Assembly (NCBI GenBank): GCA_021156365.1
Contig: JAJNDK010000008.1
Coordinates: forward strand, 248,001 to 312,000
Length of the DNA: 64,000 nucleotides
Reading direction: 5' to 3'
DNA from: Bacteroidota bacterium
GTDB taxonomy: Bacteria; Bacteroidota; Bacteroidia; B-17B0; Aurantibacillaceae
Shown here piece by piece: positions 53,620 through 61,270 of the stretch (position 1 is its first letter; every line of letters begins with the position of its first letter). The notes beneath the pieces were generated by a model that was not told the DNA's origin, ran no database searches, and was given only the letters and a program-made list of their open reading frames with translations. A program made the translations under genes and the position numbers.

Positions 53620-53830
53620 TTAGGTAACCGCAGGGTTTCGCGCAAAGACGCAAAGGCCGCAGAGTTTGTATCTTAATGATTGTTCAAATTTATCTGTCCT
53701 TTACTATTCAAAATTAATTTCATGCTATGTCTTTTGCGCTCTCCGTAGTTAAAAGCTGATCCCAAAGAAAACCTCTTTGCGCTCTCTGCGTCTCTGCGTG
53801 ACACTTTACACATTCTTTGCGGTTGAAACT
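53620..53830. repeat. second TTAACC/CGCAAAG inverted-repeat element between convergent genes
   Basis: Left arm about 53620-53667 with AACCGCAGGGTTTCGCGC (53626-53643) and CGCAAAGACGCAAAGGCCGC. Right arm about 53774-53830 with GCGCTCTCTGCGTCTCTGCG and a closing CTTTGCGGTT. A third partial piece, TTTTGCGCTCTCCG, lies at 53732-53745. Same construction and same setting (between the ends of two convergent genes) as 9775-10009. Confidence 0.7.
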
Positions 53831-55788
53831 CAGTTCCCGAGCAGATTAAAACAATGAAAGATAATGCTCATATCATTCTCCAGCTTATAATCTTTCGAAT
53901 AAACGATATTGAGCTTTTTAAGCGTCTCTTTGCTTAATTCCTTGTCCTGCAACTTATCGGCCGGAGACAGCACCGAGGGCTTGATCTTCGGCAATTCCTT
54001 TTCCATCGCTTTCCCATAGCCTACCCAGGTTTTAATACCAATTAAAGTACTGAAGATATTGCTCAGGAAATGCAGCTTTCTTTTTTGGAACAAAATGATA
54101 ATCGGGAAGAAAAGGAAAAGCAAAACAGAAACACAGATATCGAAGATCCTTTTCTTGCGTTTGTTGTGTGGCTTGTTCACCGAATTGGTATCGATCACAT
54201 ACAGGTCACCGGCCGTGTCGATACTGTTACTTCCAATGATCGATATACTCTCCGGCGGGGCTATCTTAAAATCGATATTGAGACTCACCAGCTTCAGCAT
54301 GAAATCGATGATCGTTTGAGAAGGCAGGTCCTTGGCGCAAAAGATCACTTCATCAATGGAATAAACAAGAATGATCTCTTCCAGGTCTGCTATACTACCA
54401 GAATACGCGTGATGTTGTGTATTGTTCCCCGTTATATCCACATACCCGATAAAATCAGGATGTACATTCGACATTTTTACCAGCTTGCTCACCCGTTCGA
54501 ATTCCTCCTCACTGCCGACAATAAGGATATTCTTTGTTTTTTCCGTACGCAGATTATATCCGCGTGCCTTACCAATATGCAGGACCAGACGCAAAAGCAG
54601 GTAACTGACCGTTGTCCATAAGGCGCCAAACAGGATCAGGGCCCTCGAAAAACGATAGGCTTCAGGTAATAGGGAATAGATGATCAGGATCAATCCGGTT
54701 CCGACTACAATCCCACGAATGATACGATACAAGCGTACGGGTTTATCATAGCCGCCGCTCAGGTAGATCATCAGTTGCCAGATCAATACATACGCAGGAA
54801 AGGCTATAGAAATAAGCGCTTCGGAGTAGTTCCCGCCTTCTTTAAAAACAACGTTCTTCTCATAGAAGAATTTCATTACGAATAACCCTGCCAGCACCAG
54901 CGCAAAATCAAGTGCCGGGACAAATATGGCTTTCACAAACCGGAAAAAGACCGCTATAAAAGCACGCAGATAGATCGCCATATTGATAAGCAGCGAGAAT
55001 GTTTTGGCATTGCGTTGCGAAAAATGTTTGCGTGCAAAGATCACCATGGCCTTGTAAAAAACGAACACATAGTTGACGCTGCTTTTTTTTGTGCTCTCCC
55101 CTTTGTAGTGAATGATACGGGTTTCGGGGAAATAATAATTTTTGTAACCGCCTTTCACGATCCGGTAAGAAAGATCGATATCCTCTCCGTACATAAAAAA
55201 CTCTTCATCCAGCAAACCCACTTTGTCCAGCGTTTCTTTACGCATCAGCATAAATGCGCCACTCAGCACATCCACCTCGTGCGTTTTTTCTTTATCAAGG
55301 AATCCAAGATGATATTTTCCAAAAGCCCGGGATTTCGGGAACAAGGCCGAGAGCCCGAATATCTTGTAGAAAGCCACAGACGGTGTAGGTAAACCGCGTT
55401 TCGACTCCGGCAGAAAAACACCTTTTCCATCCAGCATCATCACTCCCAGTCCGCCGGCATCTGCATGGGCATCCATAAATCCGATCACCTTTGTAAAAGT
55501 GTCTTCCTGCACCACCGTATCCGGATTCAGGAGCAGCACATATTTCCCTTTGCTTTCGCGGATCGCCTGGTTATTGGCCTTCGAGAACCCGACGTTCTGC
55601 TTATTGGCGATCAGGTGTACCTGCGGGAATTTCTCCCGGATCAGCTCCACAGAACCATCCACCGAATTGTTATCTACCACAAATACTTCGCAGGAACAGT
55701 TTTTGGCTGCATTGAATACGGAATGCAAACATTGCTCTACGAAATGCTTGACATTATAATTCACTATGACGATTGACAGTTGCAGCAC
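53830..55788 (-). CDS. fusion: family 2 glycosyltransferase + sugar-transferase-like membrane half
   Basis: 652 aa, GTG start at 55788. N-terminal GT2 (about 1-250): SIVIVNYNVKHF, VDNNSVDGS, LLLNPDTVV, and FMYGEDIDLSYRI (acid/base region). Then four or five membrane helices (about 270-400) and a CoA-binding/Rossmann-like part (about 410-520, NILIVGSEEEFERV, IDEVIFCAKDL). The end (RKKRIFDICVSVLLFLFFP...WVGYGK) resembles the polyprenol-phosphate sugar transferase (PglC/WcaJ) entry helix, but the catalytic Asp-Glu and RTM motifs are not seen. So a transferase N-half fused to a GT2, lacking the second activity. Likely makes a surface or O-antigen-type glycan. Confidence 0.8.
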   Translation of the reverse strand: MLQLSIVIVNYNVKHFVEQCLHSVFNAAKNCSCEVFVVDNNSVDGSVELIREKFPQVHLIANKQNVGFSKANNQAIRESKGKYVLLLNPDTVVQEDTFTKVIGFMDAHADAGGLGVMMLDGKGVFLPESKRGLPTPSVAFYKIFGLSALFPKSRAFGKYHLGFLDKEKTHEVDVLSGAFMLMRKETLDKVGLLDEEFFMYGEDIDLSYRIVKGGYKNYYFPETRIIHYKGESTKKSSVNYVFVFYKAMVIFARKHFSQRNAKTFSLLINMAIYLRAFIAVFFRFVKAIFVPALDFALVLAGLFVMKFFYEKNVVFKEGGNYSEALISIAFPAYVLIWQLMIYLSGGYDKPVRLYRIIRGIVVGTGLILIIYSLLPEAYRFSRALILFGALWTTVSYLLLRLVLHIGKARGYNLRTEKTKNILIVGSEEEFERVSKLVKMSNVHPDFIGYVDITGNNTQHHAYSGSIADLEEIILVYSIDEVIFCAKDLPSQTIIDFMLKLVSLNIDFKIAPPESISIIGSNSIDTAGDLYVIDTNSVNKPHNKRKKRIFDICVSVLLFLFFPIIILFQKRKLHFLSNIFSTLIGIKTWVGYGKAMEKELPKIKPSVLSPADKLQDKELSKETLKKLNIVYSKDYKLENDMSIIFHCFNLLGN

Positions 55789-55947
55789 AAAAAAATACGG
55801 GTAAAGATACCATTTTTGCGTTATTCTCCGTATGTTGTAATAAACGTGGAAATCAGGGTAATATTATCCGGATTTTCCTCAATTGTCCTTTATAATCAGT
55901 GGTACGGTGCTGTCCTGAATAAGCCAAAATTTGTATCTTTATCGCCA

Positions 55948-57831
55948 ATGTACAAATTGCTTTCTTTTTTCTGGCAGAACAATATTCCCCGCTGGACGAT
56001 CCTGCTGATCGACATCCTGATCTGTGCATTCTCCCTCACCCTTGCTTTTTTTCTGCGTTTCAATTTTGCCAACATCCCGGAAGCCGATCTCAAAACATTT
56101 CCCGTGGCCTATACAGCTACACTATTGATCCGTGTAGCTACCTTTTTTGTTTCCAAAACCTACAAAGGTGTAGTGCGATACACCGGTTCGCGGGATGCTA
56201 TCCGGATCCTGCTGGTGATCATGATCGGCAGCGCTTTCCTGTTTTTGTTCGATATTATAACGCGTTTCACAGTTGGGATGTATTACATACCTCTTTCCGT
56301 GATCGTGATCGATGCACTCGTGACCATGTTCATCATGATCTGCTCACGCCTTGCCATCAAAGCAGTCTATTTTGAAAGCAAAAATCCGGAACGGCAAAAG
56401 ACCAATATCATTATCTACGGTGCCGGCGAATCGGGCCTCATCACCAAACGGACACTCGACAGGGATGCCGCTGTAAAATACAAGGTCGTAGGTTTTATTG
56501 ATGACGATGAAAAGAAAAAGGGACGGAGCCTCGAAGGTATATTTATCTACCCGCCTTCTAAATTAGAAGAGCTGATCAAAGAAAAAGAAGTGGAATCTGT
56601 GATCATCAGTATCCTCAATATCTCCGGCCAGCGCAAGAACGAGATCGTGGAAACCTGTATCAATTACAATACAAAAGTATTGACGGTGCCTCCCGTTACC
56701 AAATGGATCAACGGAGAGCTCAGTTTCAACCAGCTCCGCAGCATCAATATCGAAAGCCTGTTGGAGCGTGATGCCATTAAACTGGATGTGGAACGGATCC
56801 AATACCAGGTCGAAAAAAAGGTTGTGCTCATTACAGGAGCTGCAGGTTCCATCGGAAGTGAAATGGCAAGGCAGATCATGCTTTATGCCCCCGAAAAGTT
56901 GATCCTGCTGGATTCTGCCGAAAGTCCTTTATACGAGCTGGAGATGGAGCTCGCCGAAAAACTGCCTCACTCCCGTTTTGAAGTGGTGATCGGCGATATC
57001 CGCAATAAGGAACGACTGGCCAATGTATTCAAAACATTCAGGCCTCAGCTGGTTTATCATGCCGCCGCATATAAACACGTGCCGATGATGGAGAACAATC
57101 CTTCCGAATCCATACTCACCAATATATTCGGGACAAAGAATGTAGCAGATCTGGCAGTTGAGTACAAAGTGGAAAAATTCGTGATGGTCTCTACCGACAA
57201 AGCCGTGAACCCTACCAATGTAATGGGTGCCTCGAAACGCATCGCAGAGATCTATATCCAGTCGCTCGGAAAAACAGTGGACACCAAATTCATCACCACC
57301 CGTTTCGGAAATGTGCTGGGCTCAAATGGCTCGGTGATACCGCGTTTCAAGAAGCAGATCGGGAACGGCGGACCTGTTACGATCACGCATCCCGATATCA
57401 CCCGCTTTTTCATGACCATTCCCGAAGCCTGCCAGCTGGTGCTGGAAGCGGGCTGCATGGGCAATGGCGGTGAGATCTATGTATTCGATATGGGCAAATC
57501 GGTAAAGATCGTAGACCTTGCAAGGAAAATGATCCGTCTCTCCGGTTTGCAGGAAGGAAAAGACATCCAGATCGTATACACCGGATTGCGCCCGGGAGAA
57601 AAATTGTACGAAGAATTGCTGGCCGATAGCGAGAATACACTACCGACGCATCATTCGCAGATCCTTGTAGGCAAAGTGAAGGAATATGACTTTACAGAGA
57701 TCAAACAAAAAATTAACGCTTTGATAGAATTATTCGATACACAAAATAACGTGGAGATCGTTACTTTGATGAAATCCATTGTTCCCGAATACATCAGCAA
57801 TAACAGTGAATTCGAAAAACTCGACAAATGA
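55948..57831 (+). CDS. nucleoside-diphosphate sugar 4,6-dehydratase (CapD/WbpM/FlaA1 type)
   Basis: 627 aa from ATG 55948 (MYKLLSFFWQNNIPRW); the frame reaches 55780 but that region is the divergent promoter. Membrane part with four helices (about 20-135), then a CoA-binding-like domain (about 150-255), and the SDR epimerase/dehydratase domain (about 290-560) with VLITGAAGSIGSEMARQI (NAD binding), YHAAAYKHVPMMENNP, MVSTDKAVNPTNVMGASKR and GNGGPVTITHPDITRFFM. Membrane-bound type dehydrates UDP-GlcNAc to a 4-keto-6-deoxy sugar for capsule or O-antigen. Overlaps the next gene by 4 bp (ATGA). A TATCTTTA near-box lies 6 nt before the ATG. Confidence 0.9.
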   Translation: MYKLLSFFWQNNIPRWTILLIDILICAFSLTLAFFLRFNFANIPEADLKTFPVAYTATLLIRVATFFVSKTYKGVVRYTGSRDAIRILLVIMIGSAFLFLFDIITRFTVGMYYIPLSVIVIDALVTMFIMICSRLAIKAVYFESKNPERQKTNIIIYGAGESGLITKRTLDRDAAVKYKVVGFIDDDEKKKGRSLEGIFIYPPSKLEELIKEKEVESVIISILNISGQRKNEIVETCINYNTKVLTVPPVTKWINGELSFNQLRSINIESLLERDAIKLDVERIQYQVEKKVVLITGAAGSIGSEMARQIMLYAPEKLILLDSAESPLYELEMELAEKLPHSRFEVVIGDIRNKERLANVFKTFRPQLVYHAAAYKHVPMMENNPSESILTNIFGTKNVADLAVEYKVEKFVMVSTDKAVNPTNVMGASKRIAEIYIQSLGKTVDTKFITTRFGNVLGSNGSVIPRFKKQIGNGGPVTITHPDITRFFMTIPEACQLVLEAGCMGNGGEIYVFDMGKSVKIVDLARKMIRLSGLQEGKDIQIVYTGLRPGEKLYEELLADSENTLPTHHSQILVGKVKEYDFTEIKQKINALIELFDTQNNVEIVTLMKSIVPEYISNNSEFEKLDK

Positions 57832-59498
57832 CAAAAAAGACCTTACTCCTGCTTCTGCTCATTCCCATTCTTATTCTCCTGATCATCAAATTCTCCGTCA
57901 GTCCGAAAGCGGAGAAAGTTATTTCCGTTAGCCTGCCAAAACCAAAGTTAGTAGTAGGCATCGTAGTAGATCAGATGCGGTACGATTATATTTTCAGGTA
58001 CTGGGATAAGCTGAGCGAAGGCGGTTTTAAACGTTTGGTGAACAAAGGCTTTTTCTGCAAGAATACAAATTACAACTACGTACCCACCTACACAGGCCCT
58101 GGGCATACTTCCATCTACACAGGCACATTTCCTGCAGTCCACGGAATTATTTCGAATGACTGGTATGATAAAAAAAGTGGTAAGACCATTTATTGCACCG
58201 ATGACAGCACTGTGACCGGAGTTGGCAGCTCTTCAAAAGCAGGGATCATGTCGCCGAAGAACATGCTCGTTACAACGATCGGTGATGAATTGCGTTTACA
58301 TACGATCCAACAGTCGAAAGTGATCGGCATCGCATTGAAAGACAGGGCTTCCATCCTACCCGCCGGCCATAGCGCCAATGCAGCCTATTGGTTCGATGGC
58401 AGCACCGGTAGTTTCATTTCCTCCAGCCACTATATGAAAGCGCTGCCGGCCTGGCTGAATGAGTTCAATGCAAAGAGATCAGCTGTTTCCTACCTGCAGA
58501 AAGGCTGGAACACGATGTTACCGATAGAGGCGTATACGGAAAGTACAGCAGACAATATGCCTTACGAATCTGTGCCTAATAAAAAAGAGCAGCCGGTATT
58601 TCCGTATAGTTATGAGAAACAATTAAAAGAGAACAATTACGAAATTATAAAAGCAACACCCTACGGTAATAGCATCACAAAAGACCTTGCCATTGCAGCC
58701 CTGAAAGGTGAACAAATGGGAAAAGGCAAATTCACCGACATGCTCTGCATTAGTTTTTCTTCTACCGATTATGTAGGACATAGTTATGGTCCGAAATCAG
58801 TAGAGATCGAAGACACTTACCTGCGCCTCGACCTTGACCTGCAGGAGCTTTTTAATACACTGGACGCAGAAGCAGGAGAAGGCAATTACCTGCTTTTCCT
58901 TACGGCAGATCATGGAGCAGCCGAAGTGCCTGCTTATTTGCAACAGCAAAAGATCCCAGCCGGCCTGGTGAGTGAATCTAAAATAGAGAAAGAGCTGAAA
59001 ACCTATTTATACAAAGAGTTCGGCGATTCACTCGTTTTGAGTATTAGCAACCAACAGGTCTTTATCAACCACAAAGTGATAGAAAAAAAGGACCTGGCAT
59101 TACACCTTGTGGAAAAAAAGATCGCTTATTTTCTCCTCGACATAGACGGAATTGCAGAAACATATTGCGCAGAAGACATTAAGATCCAATCCTATACCGG
59201 CAACAGCTTTAAGGCGCTGCTGCAAAACGGCTACAATTTTAAACGCAGTGGTGATGTCCTCTTCCGCTACAATGTGGCTTACTTTGAAGACTACATGAAA
59301 AAGGGAACTACACACGGAGCAGAATTCAGCTACGATACCCACGTTCCTTTATTGTTCTACGGATGGAATATTAATGCCGGATCTACTGTGGATCCGGTAA
59401 ACATCACCGATATTGCACCAACTATCTGCAGTTTGCTAAACATCCCGTTCACCAATGGCTGCAGCGGAAAACCCATAAAAGCTGTCTTGGATAAATAG
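57828..59498 (+). CDS. PafA-like alkaline phosphatase family protein
   Basis: 556 aa. An N-terminal membrane anchor (about 5-24) then the phosphatase domain. The nucleophile Thr is in TYTGPGHTSIYTG, the following Asn in SNDWYD and the Lys/Arg pair in LKDRASILPAGHS agree with PafA (phosphate-irrepressible, monoesterase) rather than PhoA. The metal-binding sites are in VVGIVVDQMRYDY, DYVGHSYGP and TADHGAAEVP, and a final His in GTTHGAEFSYDTHVPLLFYG. Likely periplasmic phosphomonoesterase. Translationally coupled to the sugar dehydratase (overlapping ATGA), an unexpected pairing. Confidence 0.88.
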   Translation: MTKKTLLLLLLIPILILLIIKFSVSPKAEKVISVSLPKPKLVVGIVVDQMRYDYIFRYWDKLSEGGFKRLVNKGFFCKNTNYNYVPTYTGPGHTSIYTGTFPAVHGIISNDWYDKKSGKTIYCTDDSTVTGVGSSSKAGIMSPKNMLVTTIGDELRLHTIQQSKVIGIALKDRASILPAGHSANAAYWFDGSTGSFISSSHYMKALPAWLNEFNAKRSAVSYLQKGWNTMLPIEAYTESTADNMPYESVPNKKEQPVFPYSYEKQLKENNYEIIKATPYGNSITKDLAIAALKGEQMGKGKFTDMLCISFSSTDYVGHSYGPKSVEIEDTYLRLDLDLQELFNTLDAEAGEGNYLLFLTADHGAAEVPAYLQQQKIPAGLVSESKIEKELKTYLYKEFGDSLVLSISNQQVFINHKVIEKKDLALHLVEKKIAYFLLDIDGIAETYCAEDIKIQSYTGNSFKALLQNGYNFKRSGDVLFRYNVAYFEDYMKKGTTHGAEFSYDTHVPLLFYGWNINAGSTVDPVNITDIAPTICSLLNIPFTNGCSGKPIKAVLDK

Positions 59499-59507
59499 AT
59501 CGCCGGA

Positions 59508-60608
59508 TCAGTTAAAGCGAACGAAATTAGACATGCCGGTGGAGGTGTTCCGTTCAATACCGTATAGCATTCCCCCGAAGCTAAGAATCCTATCCAGTCG
59601 GTACACGCTCACTCCTGTGCTTAAGCAATTCACCCAAAGATCTTCCGCAGGATCATAGCAGGACAAATACCCGTCATTACCATTGTTACATGCCGCGATA
59701 AGTACACCGTTATGCGCTTTCAGACTTCTGCAAATAGCAGGCGGGTTATTCGATCCCACTTTCTGCCAGGTAGCGTTGTATCCCGATAATGAGTTCACAC
59801 GGTTGAGTGGTGAGCCTGCTGCACTGGTCGACATATTGCCGCCGGCGTATAATTTCCCATTGAATACTTCCATGTCATACACGATGCTATTGAAGCCACC
59901 GCCAGCCATCGTCCAGTTGGATCCGTTATAGAATACACTGTTTTTTTCACCCGAATTGCCCAAATTACCGCCAAGGAAAAGCCGTCCGTCAAACGACTGT
60001 ATAGCATTTACTGCGGGGGATACGCTGTATAAAGGAGCATGCGAATACAGCGTATACGATGAACTATAATACCCGCAACTTGTAGCATTGGAATTTACAG
60101 AATTTACAGATCCGCCGAAGTAACAATCTCCCTGGTGATCCTCCAGTTGGCTAACAGTACCCGTCACGCCGGTGATACCGGTCACGGTGCTTCCTGATAA
60201 ATATCCTAAATAGCGGGTAGTTCCGCTGACAAGAGTCGTAAAAACACCCCCGATCATCAGACGGTTATTGAAATACCCGGCAGAATAAATATTAGAGCCG
60301 CTGCTCAGGTTATTACTTAAATTAGTAATGGTATTTCCGTCATACCTCACAATGCAGCGGGAAGAACCCGATCCCAAACTGCTGAAATTACCAACCAGGT
60401 AGATCTGGTTGTTGATCACATACATATTATTGATGGTAGACGTAGTACTGGCTAAAATAGTTTTGCTGGTCACCGAAAAGGGAATGGAAGGCGATTTAGT
60501 TCCGGATACTACTTCAAGCTGCTTAAGCGGATCAGCTTTTTTGCAGGAAAATACTCCGGCAAGGATAAAAACAAATAGAAAGGAAAGAGGTAATAGTTTG
60601 GTTTTCAT
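59508..60608 (-). CDS. beta-propeller lipoprotein
   Basis: 366 aa from ATG 60608 (MKTKLLPLSFLFVFILAGVF), lipobox FSC with the lipid Cys at about 22. The mature part repeats short blocks of about 45 residues: MYVINNQIYLVGNFSSLG, NRLMIGGVFTTLVSG, QGDCYFGGSVNSVNS, GRLFLGGNLGNSG, NGKLYAGGNMSTSAAG, i.e. a (Y/F)xGGx motif repeated five or more times, like delta-60 or kelch-type propellers. Outer-membrane facing; function unknown. Its stop is 9 nt from that of the convergent phosphatase and 40 bp separate it from the deacetylase upstream. Confidence 0.7.
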   Translation of the reverse strand: MKTKLLPLSFLFVFILAGVFSCKKADPLKQLEVVSGTKSPSIPFSVTSKTILASTTSTINNMYVINNQIYLVGNFSSLGSGSSRCIVRYDGNTITNLSNNLSSGSNIYSAGYFNNRLMIGGVFTTLVSGTTRYLGYLSGSTVTGITGVTGTVSQLEDHQGDCYFGGSVNSVNSNATSCGYYSSSYTLYSHAPLYSVSPAVNAIQSFDGRLFLGGNLGNSGEKNSVFYNGSNWTMAGGGFNSIVYDMEVFNGKLYAGGNMSTSAAGSPLNRVNSLSGYNATWQKVGSNNPPAICRSLKAHNGVLIAACNNGNDGYLSCYDPAEDLWVNCLSTGVSVYRLDRILSFGGMLYGIERNTSTGMSNFVRFN

Positions 60609-60648
60609 AATCAAATATAAGAAATATCTATGAAATGAATTGCCCTGT

Positions 60649-61260
60649 TCAGGCCTTTATACGGTCAAACTCAAACCCTTTGTCAAGCAGCTGGTCAATA
60701 GCACGCGGCAAAGCATAGGTCACGTTTTTTTCGGCCTTTATATTATCATGGAACACAATGATAGAGCCGGGGCGTGTATACTTCACTGCATTCTGCAAAC
60801 ATTTTTCGGGTGTGATACTATGCGAATAATCGTAGCTAAGAATATCCCACATGATGATCTTGTATTTTTTAGCAAGAATACGCTGTTGCGAAAACTTAAG
60901 CTGGCCGTATGGAGGACGGAACAGTTTTGTCTGCATCACGGCATTGCAGGCTTCCACATTCTCAAAATAGGCTTCGTTGCCGGTGTAGAATCCCTTGATG
61001 TGATTGTGTGTATGATTTCCCAGGCTGTGGCCCGCATCCTGAAGGCGCTTGTATATGGCCGGGTTCTTCACCACGTTGTCACCTACACAAAAAAAGGTTG
61101 CCTTGATATTGTAGGTAGCCAACTGACCGGCGATCCAATCCGTTAATTCGGGAATAGGTCCGTCATCGAATGTAAGATAGATCTTCTTTCCGGAAGAAGG
61201 CATCCGCCAAACGCATTGTTTGTACATGTTCCGTAATACGTTTGGCGGGCTGACTATCAT
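60649..61260 (-). CDS. polysaccharide deacetylase (NodB homology domain)
   Basis: 203 aa, carbohydrate esterase family 4. The five motifs are visible: YLTFDDGP (metal and base), LGNHTHNH (metal His pair), RPPYGQLKFS, MWDILSYDY and IIVFHD. It removes N-acetyl groups from peptidoglycan or a polysaccharide with a metal ion. No signal peptide: starts MIVSPPNVLRNMYKQCVW, so cytoplasmic or exported by another route; the N-terminus is short relative to secreted members. 10 nt downstream of the DUF2723 gene, so co-transcribed. Confidence 0.92.
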   Translation of the reverse strand: MIVSPPNVLRNMYKQCVWRMPSSGKKIYLTFDDGPIPELTDWIAGQLATYNIKATFFCVGDNVVKNPAIYKRLQDAGHSLGNHTHNHIKGFYTGNEAYFENVEACNAVMQTKLFRPPYGQLKFSQQRILAKKYKIIMWDILSYDYSHSITPEKCLQNAVKYTRPGSIIVFHDNIKAEKNVTYALPRAIDQLLDKGFEFDRIKA

Positions 61261-61270
61261 TCAATACTTA

